Shown: one piece after another, positions 24,323 to 36,871 of the stretch
Position numbering within the stretch: the first letter of the stretch is position 1
Layout: the number at the start of each line of letters is the position of its first letter
NCBI GenBank assembly: GCA_023525715.1
Contig: CM042010.1
Span: 79,051,894 to 79,115,893 of the forward strand
DNA: 64,000 nt
Source of the DNA: Cichorium intybus
Taxonomy: Eukaryota > Streptophyta > Magnoliopsida > Asterales > Asteraceae
Direction of reading: 5' to 3'
Notes under the pieces: model-generated
Databases searched by the model: none
Told to the model about the DNA's origin: nothing
The model's input: only the letters and a program-made list of their open reading frames with translations
Program-made: the position numbers and the translations under genes

Positions 24323-26034
24323 TTGCCGAATAGGGGCAAACCAGGAAGTTCCTCCGGAAAAACATCGCTGAAGTCGGAAACGACCGGAACATCATTAAGT
24401 ACTTGGGTAGAAGAACAAGAAGCGATAGCCAAGCAAGGAGTATCTCCCTGAATGATAAGTTCTCCACCCTTAGGGTTTTTAACACGGATTTGTTTCTTAC
24501 GACAATGGATCTCCGCATCAAACGCGTCCAGCCAATCTACACCCACGATAACACAAAGATCCCGCATCGCAATGGGGATAAGATCAATAGGGAATTCAAC
24601 CGCGGAAAATTCGAGAGTACAGCCCCGATACACGTCGGTGTCATAAATCATACGGTTATCGGCAACCTCGATAACCATTGGGCAAGCCAATTTTCCGATA
24701 CTACGCCCCAAATGATTAATGAATGTGCGAGATACGAAAGAATAAGTAGCACCGCTGTCGAACATAACAGTAGCGGGCTCGGAGTCTAACAGATAAGTGC
24801 CTGATTCACAACATATAAATACATAGACAAACTTTAAAACTATCATCAAATTAAACAATACAAGAGTGAAGGAGAATGAAGAAAAGGGAAATTTACCTGC
24901 CACGGTTGCGGTAATAGCCGGCTCCTCCGCAATCAGCTGGTGAGCACGTCCTCGTGTCACCATGACAGGTCCTTTAGAGGACGATGCACTCGCGGGTTTC
25001 ATACCCCCGCCTCCACCAACATTCTTCAACTGCGGGCAATCAGGCTTCTTGTGTCCTTTCTCGTTGCAGTTAAAGCAGGTAGGAATAGTAGAAGGAACCG
25101 GTGGTGATGCCACCACTACTGAGGACTTACAATGCTTCCAATGATGACCCGGCTTCTTGCAGTTGTAACATACTAACCGACTATTGTCGTCCTGTCCCGT
25201 AAATGGCATGTACTCGTATCTCGTCTTCCCACCGTTCTTCTGCTTCTTATGTGCATCCCCGGACGTCTTGGTCAGGGCATTGTCCGCCTTGCTCTTGTGC
25301 TGCTGGGTCTGTAGCTCAATCTCCCTCCTCCTAGCGGCATCCATGATAGCTGATAATGTCGTGAACTCCTGCATGCTCACAAACTCCCGTATCTCCGTAC
25401 GTAGGGAATCTTTATACCTACTAACCAACCACGCCTCATCTCCGGCAAATGAGGGACAGAAAGACATCATCTCCAGGAACTTAGCATTCAGATCCGACAC
25501 GCACTCCGTAGTCTGCTCAAAGGTCATAAACTGCTGCTGCATCCGCTGCTGCTCCACCTGGGGCACATACTGCCTCTCAAACCTCTCCACAAACTGGGCC
25601 CAAGTCATGGCTCTCAGCTCCTCCTCAGTCATCAATGTCGTAACAGTTTTCCACCAGGTATTTGCTTTCTTCCTAAGTTGGCTCATAGTAACAACAACCT
25701 TGAATTGATCTGGGCACCCGCAAGTCATGAAAGCGCTTTCGATATCCGCAATCCAGTGTTTAGCCTCCACTGGATTCAAGTCACCATTCCACTGTAGAGG
25801 GTGGCACTTAGAGAACTTCTCGAAATAATAGGCTGAGTCGCGAACAGGCGGAGCGGGTAAAGCTCCTCCGTGAACAGCTGCGAGGCGCTCATCCAAGAGA
25901 GCACGAAATTGGGTAATTATGTCAGTAGTGGCAGTCGGAATAAGCTCGTTAAAGGCATTGTTGAATTCTTCAGCGATGAGTTCCCTAACTTGCCCCATTT
26001 GGGTCTGATTAAGACGACGAGTAGTCGGAGCCAT
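24280..26034 (-). CDS. gag: Gypsy-B Gag and protease
   Basis: A 584-codon frame. The retrotrans_gag core spans about residues 70-240 (WIADIESAFMTCGCPDQFKV, AQFVERFERQYVP, SRYKDSLRTEI). Two CCHC zinc knuckles follow, C289-C292-H297-C302 and C320-C323-H328-C333; two knuckles is more than the single one of copia. The protease has MFDSGATYSFVS with Asp426. Between knuckles and protease lies a 32-residue hydrophobic, AT-rich insertion (residues about 381-412) with GT...AG borders at 24896 and 24801, which looks like a small intron in phase with the frame. The last 18 or so residues after ELPGLP are out of frame because of a 1-nt loss; related elements read on into RT there. Confidence 0.94.
   Translation of the reverse strand: MAPTTRRLNQTQMGQVRELIAEEFNNAFNELIPTATTDIITQFRALLDERLAAVHGGALPAPPVRDSAYYFEKFSKCHPLQWNGDLNPVEAKHWIADIESAFMTCGCPDQFKVVVTMSQLRKKANTWWKTVTTLMTEEELRAMTWAQFVERFERQYVPQVEQQRMQQQFMTFEQTTECVSDLNAKFLEMMSFCPSFAGDEAWLVSRYKDSLRTEIREFVSMQEFTTLSAIMDAARRREIELQTQQHKSKADNALTKTSGDAHKKQKNGGKTRYEYMPFTGQDDNSRLVCYNCKKPGHHWKHCKSSVVVASPPVPSTIPTCFNCNEKGHKKPDCPQLKNVGGGGGMKPASASSSKGPVMVTRGRAHQLIAEEPAITATVAGKFPFSSFSFTLVLFNLMIVLKFVYVFICCESGTYLLDSEPATVMFDSGATYSFVSRTFINHLGRSIGKLACPMVIEVADNRMIYDTDVYRGCTLEFSAVEFPIDLIPIAMRDLCVIVGVDWLDAFDAEIHCRKKQIRVKNPKGGELIIQGDTPCLAIASCSSTQVLNDVPVVSDFSDVFPEELPGLPLFGKWSSALNYCQVRLR
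24801..24896 (-). other. Candidate 96-nt intron inside Gypsy-B gag-protease
   Basis: On the minus strand, GCAG|GTAAAT opens and GTGAATCAG|GCAC closes a 96-nt, T-rich segment with no stop codon. Removing it joins TATVAG to TYLLDSEPATVMFDSG, the continuity expected for a chromoviral gag-protease boundary. Left in, it adds 32 mostly hydrophobic residues. Either reading keeps the frame open. Confidence 0.55.
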
Positions 26035-26572
26035 CTAGATTCGCAGAATAAAGAGATTATTAGGAGTTATTCACCCTAGATTTTCCTAGGAAGACTGAAA
26101 CACTCAGCTCACCAGACATTTTTAACCTTGCCCCGACCCGAGATCGGCACCGGTGCTTCAAATAGTAGGGGCCCTTCTACTACCTTCCACACAAGTTCCA
26201 ATCTCGCATTCGTGTCTAGTTTAAAATGTTCCAGTTTGCTTTAGCCGTTTATTTAAACAACTCTCTCACATGATATTACTAACATGGGTGAAATTTAACA
26301 ATTTAAGGATAATTAAAGGTATGTTTGCAGATAAAACTTATAATAAACGACTCAAGATATAACAATCTATCGAAATAAGAATTTAAGAAACAAGGCTTAC
26401 TTGGCTGACTGGCACACCACGGGATCTTCCACTACTAGTCCTCAAAAGTCTTAAGAAATTCTTTTAAAGAAAATATTTTTAAAGAAAATAAAATTTTTAC
26501 GAGCCTCAAATTTGAGTCTAGAACATTCCTAAGAATGCCTAGTTCCCTCAAACGTGTGCTCTGATACCAACT
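26035..26572 (-). promoter_or_regulatory. Gypsy-B primer site and gag leader
   Basis: TGGTATCAGAGC at 26558-26569 (minus) is a perfect complement to the initiator tRNA-Met 3' end, three bases from the LTR. The remaining 520 bases up to the gag ATG hold no recognised gene. Confidence 0.85.
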
Positions 26573-28408
26573 TGTAACACCCAGATTTTTTTTCGCAAAA
26601 TATTTTAACTTTCAAAGATAACTTTTATAAAAATAGTTATAAGTTTCCAAAATAAATAAGTAGCTCAAACCCAAAACATGGCAAAATACTAAAGTAAAGT
26701 GCGGAAGCATAACATGTCATAGTCCCAAATAAATAAAACTCCTAGTAGTGGCGATCCCGGTGCTCTAATCAAGCCTGAGTCTCCTTGATCTTAACACCTG
26801 AAAAATGTTTAGGGAAACCGTAAGCAAAAGCTTCTAATCCATTTCCAATGATAATTATAAAAACTAAGCAAAGAACGAATCAGTGCTTATATAAAATAGG
26901 GCGGACTTGTAGGTTTGAGCCGCACCGGGTAAATCCCGTATCCTTTGGCCCCGATCCCCGCACCTCATAAAGAGTATAACGTTGGTGATCTTACCTAACT
27001 ACCCCTCATAGTAATAATCAATTACATACAGTGCACATGTACGGTTTATAATAATAATATAGCATGCTTTAAATAATAAATCTAAACAATCACACACGAG
27101 CTAACTCGCAAACACAAACATCAATACAACGGTGTAATCACAGCAAGGTCTCTAAAACAGACCTACTATTCAATACTGAATTACTCCAAAATATAAAACA
27201 GAAGCATAGGTTTAAATAATTTTTACAATAAACTACAATGACTTAGGTTTCCAGAACCATAAAGAACTCCTCTTAACTCCAAAGGATGAAAGAGATATAA
27301 AATTTACAAAAAAACATGTCACTGCTGTCTTCAAAGGGACAGTCAGGTGGTGTTGGCCAATTCTACCCAACTTTTGTGTGGAATTAGCCCCAACAAAACA
27401 TCAGAGGAATAATAAACACATAAATACAAGTCTCAGAGTTGGAATATATTAAAAAGGGTTTCGTAATCTCTGGATATAAAAATCACAATGTGGACAATCA
27501 CAGAATCAGCATAAGCTGGTGACTGTCCATTGATCTGGAGTGTGGATCCATTCTAACCAAGTTATAATGACAATTAGAAACCCATCTTCTTCAGATATTT
27601 AATTCAATATGTAATGTACATGTGGGAACTTGGAATCACCCTGGATCATTTCCCAAGCCCTAGTAATGATAAAAACAAAGTGACATATCACAGCCGACCC
27701 AGATTAGACCTAACAGCAAAGACGCTGTTGTTGCACATAGATAAAGTCCTTTTTCAGCGAGAGTGCCTTTTAAGAATGTTACGCAACTAAATTTGGGAAC
27801 TTTGGGCACTGGTATTGGGTCCATTTGAGTCCTATAACTCGACATATGAATTTTACAAGAAAGGAGATTCAGCAGTGAAATCTGACAGAAACCCTAGGTA
27901 ATATTGCGAAATTCATAACTCAAAATCTATACCATGAAATCAAAATTCCTCCTGTCAGAACCTTCATATATGTCTTGGGAACCTTCAGTTAAAGTTTCAT
28001 GGCAATCCAACCTTTCAATCCCCGGGAATCGTCCAAACACTGCAGTTGTATTCTCAAATCCGGGAATAAAGAGAGATGTAGAGGGAGAGAGAGAGAAAGT
28101 GCTTTGAGGGGGGAGGGAGAGAGAGCCGTGAAGGAGGAGAATGAGATGAAAAAATGAATGAGATTAGGGTTTTGAGCCCTAATATACTAGGTTAATGGGC
28201 GAAACCCTTAAGCCTTTGGGCTAGAAGAACATTTAGGCTCTAATTGGGTTTGGCTATAACCCATAGACTTAATTATATGATTAAAAGATGGCAATAATTA
28301 TAAGCTCAATTTTTCAATTAATCATATCTTAATTAAGTAAATTAATATAATGTTACATAATTAATTAAATAAAATAAATAAACATACAGGGAAAAACCGG
28401 GCGTTACA
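26573..28408 (-). repeat. Gypsy-B 5' LTR with 140-bp deletion
   Basis: 1836 bp, nearly identical to 19570-21545. At about 27136 it lacks 140 bp between GGTGT and AATCACAGC; the deleted piece is bounded by a short GT microhomology. The deletion is upstream in LTR terms and may remove part of U3 or R. Confidence 0.95.
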
Positions 28409-30118
28409 TCACAACTCTTCATAATGGTCCATAACACATCGCAACCCTGCATAATGGTCGATAACCATAACAACCCTTCATAATGGTCCATAACCCATAC
28501 AAACCTTCATAATGGTCCACAACCCATCACAACCCTTCATAATGGTCCATAAGAGAACACAACCCTTTCTATGGTCCATAACCAATCACAACTCTTCATA
28601 ATTGACCATAACCTATCACAACCCCTCATACTGGTCCATAACCCATCATAACCCTTCATAGTGGTCCATAACCCATTATAACCTTCATAATGGTCCATAA
28701 CCCATCACAACCCTTTATAATGGTCCATAACCCATCACAAACTTCATAATGGTCCATAACCCATCATAACCCTTTATAATGGTCTATAACCCATCACAAC
28801 CCTTCATAATTTAGCATAACCCATCACAACCCTCCATAAGGGTCCTTAACTTAACACAACCTTTTCTATGGTCTATAACCCATAACAACCCTTCATAATT
28901 GACCATAACCTATCACAACCCTTCATAATGGACAATAACCCATCATAATCCTTCATAATGGTTCATAACCCATCACAACCTTCATAATAGTACATAACCC
29001 ATAGAACCCTTCATAACGGTCCATAACCTATCACAACCCTTTCTAATGGTCCATAACCTATCACAACCCTTTCTTTGGTCCATAACACATCACAACCCTA
29101 CATATTGGTCCATAACCATAACAACCCTTCATAAGAGTCCATAACCCATACAAACCTTCATAACAGTCCATAACCCGTCACAAACCTTCATAATTAACCA
29201 TAACCCATCACAACCCTTCATAGTTGACCATAACCCATCACAATCTTCCTATGGGCCATAACATAGCACAACCCTTTCTATGGTCCATAACCCATCACAA
29301 CCCTTCATAATTAACAATAACCCATCACAACACTTCATAATGGTCTATAATCCATCGCAACCCTGACTAATGGTCTATAACCATAACAACCCTTCATAAT
29401 TGTCCATAACCCATACAAACCTTCATCATGGTCCATAACCCATGAAAACCCTTCATAATGGTCCATAACCCATCACAACCCTTCATAATGGTCCATAACC
29501 CAACACAACCCTTTCTATGGTCCATAACCCATCACAACTCTTCATAATTGACCATAACCTATCAATACCCCACATAATGGTCTATAACCCATCATAACCC
29601 TTTATAGTGGCCCATAACCTATCGCAACCCTCATAATGGTCAATAACCCATCACAACCCTTCATAATGGTCCATAACCTAACATAACCTTTTCTATGGTC
29701 GATAACCCATAACAACCCTTCATAATTGACCATAACCTATCACAACACTTCGTAATGGTCAATAACCCATCATAATCCTTGATAATGGTTCATAACCCAT
29801 CACAACCTTTGTAATAGTATATAACCCATACAACCCTTCATAATGGTCAATAACCCATCACAACCCTTTCTAATGGTCCATAACCCATCACAACCCTTTT
29901 TATGGTTTATAACCCATCGCAACCCTGCATAATGGTCCATAACCATAACAACCCTTCATAATGGTCCATAACGCATACAAACCTTCATAACAGTCCATAA
30001 CCCATCACAACCCTTCATAATTGACCATAACCCATCACAATCCTTCATAATTGACCATAACCCATCACAACCCTTCCTATGGTCCATAACCCATCATAAC
30101 CCTTTCTATGGTCCGTAA
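28409..30118. repeat. Satellite array, block 3
   Basis: The 30-bp satellite resumes at TCACAACTCTTCATAATGG, completing the monomer cut by Gypsy-B, and runs to GGTCCGTAA at Copia-C. It carries the same variant order as block 1, including the marker run near 29250-29420. Confidence 0.95.
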
Positions 30119-30856
30119 TGTTGGATTAGGTGTCTAAACCAAAACTAATAATTAGTATTTACCTAATTAATAGTAGCAAAGTCCATTTGGGTTGCCCTTA
30201 TAGCTGGAGGTTTGGTAGAAAGTTCAGTAGAGAGAAAGATTGATTTATTATATGATTAATAAATCAATAAAAATAATATAAATAGTTTATCAACATATTA
30301 AAGTGATGATATATTAATTAGAAACTATATTATTTGATTAATAATTAATCAGAAATTAATTGGATTAATTTCTGTGGCATTAATTAGATTAATCAGGAGG
30401 ACAGGGGCTAAACTTGTTCCAACTCAAAAGTTAAATTGGACACGCACGGTGAGCCTATGTATGCGCCGCGACGCTCGTACCAGTAATCCGGAAAATTGCT
30501 TAGACATAGGGTTTATCTCTGTTTGAAAGTCAAACGAGGTTTATCTCTAAGGTCATTTGGTAGCCTATAAATAGGGACCCGTGGACCTCATTGTAAGGTG
30601 CTAATTCCTCTCAATCTCTCTAGATTTTCGTTCCCACCTCCTGCTCCCTGGGTGTGATCTCATTTGAGGCGGGACACTTGTGCTGCTTAGCTTCAAGATT
30701 TAAACTAAAGGTTAGTTTTTCTGATTTATTCTTTTAGTTAATTTTTATTTGGTCTTTAGGAACTTTGTTACATGTTCAAAGATAGAAAACATAGATCCAA
30801 TCTAGGTTGCATGTGAACTTAGGGTTTTAGTTCATAAATTTGCAGAAAACCTTTCA
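30119..30856 (+). repeat. Copia-C 5' LTR
   Basis: 738 bp with TATA box TATAAATA (about 30566-30575). It is related to the Copia-A LTR in its opening (TGTTGGATTAGGTGTCTAA) and in the GGGTGTGATCTCATTTGAGG region after the TATA box. It has lost most CpGs of a GC-rich hairpin that the 3' LTR keeps. Confidence 0.93.
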
Positions 30857-32242
30857 GTGGTATCAGAGCTTTTGGTTGTTTTCTTATTGAATTGCTGTAA
30901 TAGTTTTTCCTAAAATTTAGGGTTTATTGTTCATAAACCCTAAATAGGGCCAATCATTTTTTTTGGGTTAGGGTTTTCGAAACTCTAGCCCCTCCCCTTT
31001 ATTTTTTCAATTTTTGCTATGGGTTTTAGAAGGTATTCTATTTTTGGTAACTTCGATTATTTAATAATTGGATAACCTTAAACCCATTATTTGCTATATT
31101 TCGAAATTTAAGGGTTTAAGAAAGGTTTAAATTCATTTGATTAATTTGTGATACCTATCTGGATTTAATTAATTTAATTAATTGTTTAATTAAAACATAA
31201 ATTAAATCATTTAAAGGTTTAAATTTAATTTTAAAATTAATAGTTAATTTTTCGAAAAATTAAATAGATAAACCAAAAATATTTAAAAGTTTAAATATTT
31301 AATTAATTTGTGATGCCTATCTGGATTTAATTAATTTAAATAATTGTTTAATTAAAAGATAAATTAAATCATTTAAAGGTTTAAATTTAATTTTTAATTA
31401 ATTGTTAATTTCGAAAAATTAAATAGATAAACCAAGAATATTTTAAAAGGTTTAAAATACATCTTATATATTATTAAAAGTTAATATTATATGTATAAGA
31501 TAATTGGTCAGTCAAATGAATAGTAGGCCTCATTCACGAAGCTGGTCTATATGGAGGATATAAGGAAACTGCCTATAAAATGGCGGTTAAATGGGTGTCC
31601 ACTCTCACCCACCGCTCTCTTGATCAGTGGAGGGTCGTTAGCCGAACGTGTTTGATAAGACGACTTAATCTCATTAAAAGTATAATGTTATTAATGAAAG
31701 TACTAGAACAGCTTTATAAAATCCCAAATCTAGTTACTTTAGAAAAAATGTGAAAAGATGCTAACCCATGAAATTGCACATTACACTTTATGAGACATTA
31801 GTGGAGCGTGTGTGGTTAACCGACACACTAATAGGGGCTCATAAAGAGTGGTAATGGGTTTCTCATGATTTATCATTGTTGATGGAGCATGTGTGGTTAA
31901 CCGGCACATCAATTAGAGATGATAAATGACATTGAGGTTACCAAGCTAATTTGCATGGTTATTCACATCTATTTTGTGATCCTCGGCATCCCAGTCAACA
32001 ACAGTAGAGCATATCCGAGATTAAACATGCCATTGAACAGTTCGTTGAATCTCAAAGAACTAGGAATTTCATTAGATTGATATTGATAAATGTATATCTA
32101 CCTTAATGACCACTGTGTTGTGATTACGGCATCCCTCTTCACAGTATAGTTGGGGTATTTTGTATCCTAGCCTTGTTAAATAATATATTGGGTAATTGTT
32201 TAAGAAGGATTAAAATTAAACTAACAAATTCATATTTTATAA
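30857..32242 (+). promoter_or_regulatory. Copia-C primer site and structured leader
   Basis: Begins GTGGTATCAGAGC. Two tandem near-repeats with TTAATTTGTGATRCCTATCTGG occur at about 31140 and 31305. The end of the leader holds two stem-loops matching those of Copia-A: basal stem CTTTATGAG/CTCATAAAG (31786-31794 and 31838-31846), and basal stem TTTATCAT/ATGATAAA (31869-31876 and 31919-31926). Both carry the apical GGAGCNTGTGTGGTTAACC. Confidence 0.75.
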
Positions 32243-32800
32243 ATGTCTAAAGATAGTTCTCCTCCTTGTCCTCCTTCACCCATTTTTGAGAGTTTCAGAA
32301 AGCACCTGTTAAATATGGTAAGGCTGACTGGACTATAAGGTATGGCTTCACAAATAGAGAATAGTTCTTAGTTTTGCTAGCAAGCCATATCTGATTGAGT
32401 GTCTGCTCCCCAAAGCATGGCATCATACGGTAGCTTGTGATGAGCATGACTCCTTAACTTTTGAGTCCAAGGAAGTTTGTCGCCTCATGCTATTGATCAT
32501 TGACCCCGAGTTCCGCAGGGATTTAGAATTCCTGGGGTCAGATAAGTTAGCACAGCTGGTTGAGGAAAGGTTTCGAGAACTGGTTGAAAAGGAATGCACT
32601 AGGATCTTCAAAGAGGTTGAAGTTGCAAGCTAGAAGGAAGTAGCACCAGGTTGCATGTTCTCAAGATTGAGGGATACATGGGCAAACTGTATAAAAAATA
32701 GGTCACCCCTTGTGATTGGGAGTTGAGCATTAGCTCGACTCGCTGATTTGTTCATCCAGATGAACAGGAAGGGTAACCAGATAAGACAATCATGGAAATG
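32243..32800 (+). pseudogene. gag: Copia-C gag remnant
   Basis: The ATG at 32243 lies where gag of Copia-A starts. At about 32477-32630 one frame still reads CRLMLLIIDPEFRRDLEFLG and then KLAQLVEERFREL, collinear with ACIMIATTNPELQRIYEDYW and HKELAERFRKQ of Copia-A Gag. The flanks are full of stops and shifts and no continuous frame survives. Confidence 0.75.
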
Positions 32801-35800
32801 CATTCAATGTCGACTCTGTATGAGTCGTTCATGGAGAAGCATAGTTCCATTGTTTCAGCTTCTTCAGGATTGAGTCCAGTATTAAGGCGCATCAAGAAAT
32901 GATCCAGATCGTCTGGACCGATTGTTCGATGTCTCAAACTTGGAATCCACAGGGTGGGACACAGTCACAGAAAGATTGGAAAAATTCTCCAAAGCCGAAC
33001 AGTTTGGCAACTCAGTAATATCTTAAAAACTCAGAACACCGGATCCTCATTTCCTTGATATAGGATGTGTTTCTCACATTTGCTCTATATGCACGGACTC
33101 TGTAGGATGCGAGATGTTGTCACACAGGAGCATATTCGGATTGGATCTGGAGCTCGTGCAGTTTTGGAGTTAAGCTAGATATTTGTTCGTGTTATTAGTT
33201 TATAGATGCATATGACATTGTTTCGCATAGTACATTGTTCTGAGGATAATTCTGGTTTAATAAAATATTTTCTTTTAAAACATGATTGTTTTAATTATCC
33301 TCGAAATGGATTGTGAATGTGTTGATGGTATAAATGGTAATAACTTGAATGTTGATACATCCAATGGGATTGAATTTATAAATTGTGTTCCTTATGATTG
33401 ATAAAGTGAATTTTATGAGAATCTCTTCAACCAAAGGTCCAGTTGGACAGGCTTTGGAATCATTTGACTTAGAGTCGCATGATGAATTGAGTACTTAATA
33501 AAATTAATTATGGTAAGAAATGAATCACCCAACGATCCAATAGATAGGATTTTGGAATCAGTTGACTTGGAGTCAGGTGATGATTGCATATCTTGAACAA
33601 AATTAACCAAGTCATAAATTTACATAGAGATGTAAAAGATATTAAGATTTTGAGCAACAGACACATAAGTTACTGTGTATTGCTCGAATCTTCGAACACA
33701 ACACAATTAGTTATACTTCATGATATTTGCCAATTAGTATGACAAATATGGCTTCGCTTATCAGAATAAGCGATTGATTGAAACCTTGAAGTGTTCAAGG
33801 ATTTCAAAGGAAGTATAAGATCAACAGAACCTGAGTGACAACATAGACTGAGAAAATGTTTCACAGTTTATCCTCTTCCAAGAACATTAATGGTTATAAT
33901 GTGTCTTAGGGAGGATGACGGAGCATTGGTCGAAATAGTTCGATCCTCGATGTATGAGATACATCTTCAATTAGTTTCCGATGAATTGAATATTCAACCA
34001 GTCAGACCATAGAAACCATATTCCGACCACATCTTAGACTAAGTGGGTTATGCAGACATTGTATGAAATGTAAAGCTGGGATCGTCCCACATGTACATAG
34101 AAAGTCCAGGGTCATATAGCGTTCGTCCGAACCTCATGACTAGCCTGAACCTGATCAGCAATGTCGTTTCATTAGCTATCCCGATGCACCTGTGAAAGAA
34201 GAGCTCTTTTAAAAAAAGGACTCATGTTCTAAGGAAACAGTGGGTGTTAGGACAGTCCTGAATAAGTTCAGGATTAGCCAATTAAAAGAACCTTTAGTCA
34301 TCACTAGGCCTTGACCAGGAATCGGATTCATGTTAAACCTGACATACTCTTGTCTTTACCAGTAGTGTTGGTCACCGTCATAAGTAGTTATGATCTGGGT
34401 GACATACCGATTAGTGGTAAAACACTAAAGTTGGTACGGATAAGCAATCCGACTACTTGGAAGCATTGGTGAGCCCGGTTGCTGCCAAATAAGAGAACCT
34501 TAAGGCGAGACACAGTCTATGTAACAATTTGATTGATTTTACGCCTGGTCTAAAAACCAATAGGAGTAATTGAATCATCAAAAGAAAGCGACATGGATAG
34601 AAATGTACTTATAGAACATCTGGTTGAGTGAGACGATACTCAGAGTTAAGCAATTGATTCCGAGAGAAGCACTCTCAATAGAAGATGAAATCCGAAAGGA
34701 TACTGTTTAGTAAAGTTGCACCTTGTGAGTCATTAGTGGAGCGTGTGTGGTTTACCAGCACACTAATAGGGACTCACAAAGAGCGTGCCGGTACAAAGGT
34801 ATATGGGCCCGGGATTAATCCCACAGGCATCTTGCAAGAAAGGATATTCGAATTCTCAAAATATGCCAAAATTTTGGAGTTTGCAAATAGCCTAAAAGAT
34901 TTCCATTACTATGTCAGAAAGGTTTGGACTTCGGATTCCCAAAATGTGCCAAAAGGTTTGGATTTTGTGAATAGTCCGAAAGAGTCAAATAACCGTGCCA
35001 AAGCCAGTGGGAGTATCGTTGTTATCTGCCTATCACTGTATGTTGGTTACATACTGTTTCTAGGAAATGTCTCCTATCATTACAAAGTGTAATTACTTGG
35101 TGTTAAGAGACGGTTCACTATTAAAGACTTAAAAGAGATACAGCTTACTTAGGTGGTTGCGAACATCTATTAGATAGATCAAAACTCTGCCAATATGATC
35201 TTGTTAAGATTCAAGATGCATAAACTCTGGAAAAGAGTTTCCTGTCATTGTAAAGTGTGATGACTTGGCATGAAAGAAATAAAAAGGGTGCAACATACTC
35301 ACGTAGTTCACAGACATCTATCAGATAGATGAAACTATCAGTATAGACCTAGCCATTGAGAATATGACCTTGATGAGATTCAAGATGCATAAGAAAGAGT
35401 CTCCGAAAGGAAAGAGTTTCTGAAATTCATGACACAGGAATTATAAGTAATCTTAAGATTCTGAATGGGTTTGGAATAAGATTAGATAGTTTCCTATGAG
35501 CTTCTTGGATCGATCAGAAGTGTCATGAACATGTCCTGATGACTTGATGCTTAGAACATAGTAAGTTGGTTTCAGGATATAACCTTGCTAGGAATACTGA
35601 ATGGATTATTTAAACACACGTGAGAAATCATTGGAAATGATTGGGGTGAATGTAGTAATTTGAAAGGGTTTTCAAATTTATTAATTGTTAACCTCAAGTA
35701 GATGTGCTAAAGGACTTCATGGTGGAAGAGTTTTGTTGGTATTCTGATGGAGCGCGTGTGGTTCACTGGCACATCATAACACCTCGAAATAGTCTTAGGG

Positions 35801-36114
35801 TGCTGTCATGTAGACTAAAGACCCCGAGAACCATGGGAAGTCACAATACGCATCACCAGAATGGAGTTGTAAGTGAGAATGACAGAATGACAAATTGAGA
35901 TATTATCGGACGAGTATCCGATTGGATGAAGTGTATCAATGTAAGACATTTTGGATACATAGAAAGAGTGAAAGGTCAAATAGACATAGATATAAAACTT
36001 GAATTGAAAGTTTAAAAGAAATCTAGAAACCGATAATAGTTTTATGAAAGGTCCGACTTGGTGATTACCTCGTGGAGACTTGGTAATAAGCAGGAGTAGC
36101 TGCCAGTCAGATTT
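32801..36114 (+). pseudogene. pol: Copia-C pol remnants (protease and RT scraps)
   Basis: Only islands remain. At about 33054-33090 LDIGCVSHICS corresponds to the protease motif LDTGCGFHICS of Copia-A, with Thr of DTG changed to Ile. At about 34998-35070 a frame reads AKASGSIVVICLSLYVGYILFLGN, matching the RT stretch KASGSIVTFLVLYVDDILLMGN, with the catalytic YVDD reduced to YVGY. A leader-type stem-loop recurs out of place at 34723-34779, and a degenerate one near 35740-35780, so the interior has been rearranged. No functional enzyme is encoded. Confidence 0.7.
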
Positions 36115-36871
36115 TATGTTTCACTTTTCGCATGTTTTACTTCCCAAATAATTTAATTATTCAGAAAGGTCCACAGTCGCTCATACTTTGGGAAGTAAGT
36201 ATTGAATCAAGACTGTCATGAATTGGTTTGTAGATTGTCGAAGTAGTTAGACATAGCAATAAGATTGCTACAATGTTCATGAGTACTTAGAAATGGAGAT
36301 TTGAGTATTGGATAAACCCGCGCTCAATAGATTGCTTCATGGATTACATCACAAGAAATGTTGAGACGATAATATCTTATGATCTTAAAGTGGAGACATA
36401 TGAGTTGAAATTTGCAAGTCGGTTGTGCATTGATAATGTGTAAATGCATCGGTAACTCGATGTTATAAAACGTATTGTTATGTGCGATTTTGATGAGTAA
36501 AAGACACAATCATATGAGTCGAAGCTTATTCATTCCTTGACCCTGATGGGAAACAGATATATGTAGGCCTCTCGATGATTTTGAAGTTGACTAATGTGCT
36601 GGCCAGCCAGGACTGAATTGATGTGTTCAATTAGAAGTCTTATGTCATATGCGTATCGGAAATCCAGAAACAGAGTATCGGACAGAGATTGATCTCAATC
36701 CATGTCTCATGTTCGAAAATATCTTGTTGGACGGAGGATCGTCTAATCACTTATCTATAGACAGAACTGACTGGGTCAGAGTTCGGCAGCAGTTTCTAGG
36801 AAGCTACAGTTTGCTAATCAATTAGAGGCTAAATCAATAATTATAGTCATAGACTTATCCAAGTGGGAGAT
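36115..36871 (+). other. Copia-C conserved 3' non-coding domain and polypurine tract
   Basis: It aligns block by block with 15900-16616 of Copia-A (CCACAGTCG, GGGAAGTAAGTAT, GACTGTCATGAATTGG, TTCATGAGTAC, GGGAAACAGATATATGTAGG, GGACGGAGGATC) although the pol region before it is hardly recognisable. It ends in AAGTGGGAGAT next to the LTR. Confidence 0.8.

Larger units (their letters stand above)
19570..28408 (-). mobile_element. Gypsy-B: Ty3/gypsy chromovirus LTR retrotransposon (Tekay/Del-like)
   Basis: An 8.8-kb element on the minus strand, with LTRs TGTAACACCCAG...GGGCGTTACA and a perfect 5-bp duplication TCACA (19565-19569 and 28409-28413). The primer site TGGTATCAGAGC lies at 26558-26569, beside the right LTR, which fixes the orientation. 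The purine tract (minus AGTGGGGGAGAG) abuts the left LTR. The order gag, protease, RT, RNase H, integrase, chromodomain-like tail is the gypsy order. The LTRs are nearly identical except for a 140-bp deletion in the right one. Three 1-nt frame breaks and one stop inactivate the polyprotein, so the copy is young but dead. Confidence 0.96.

Noticed and set aside
24322..24346. Programmed frameshift between Gypsy-B gag-protease and RT
   Set aside because: Related chromoviruses usually read through here in one frame, and the change is a single loss in a C-run, accompanied by other frame breaks downstream.
25184..25708. Plus-strand 174-residue frame opposite Gypsy-B gag
   Set aside because: Antisense shadow of a real gag frame, with no recognisable domain.
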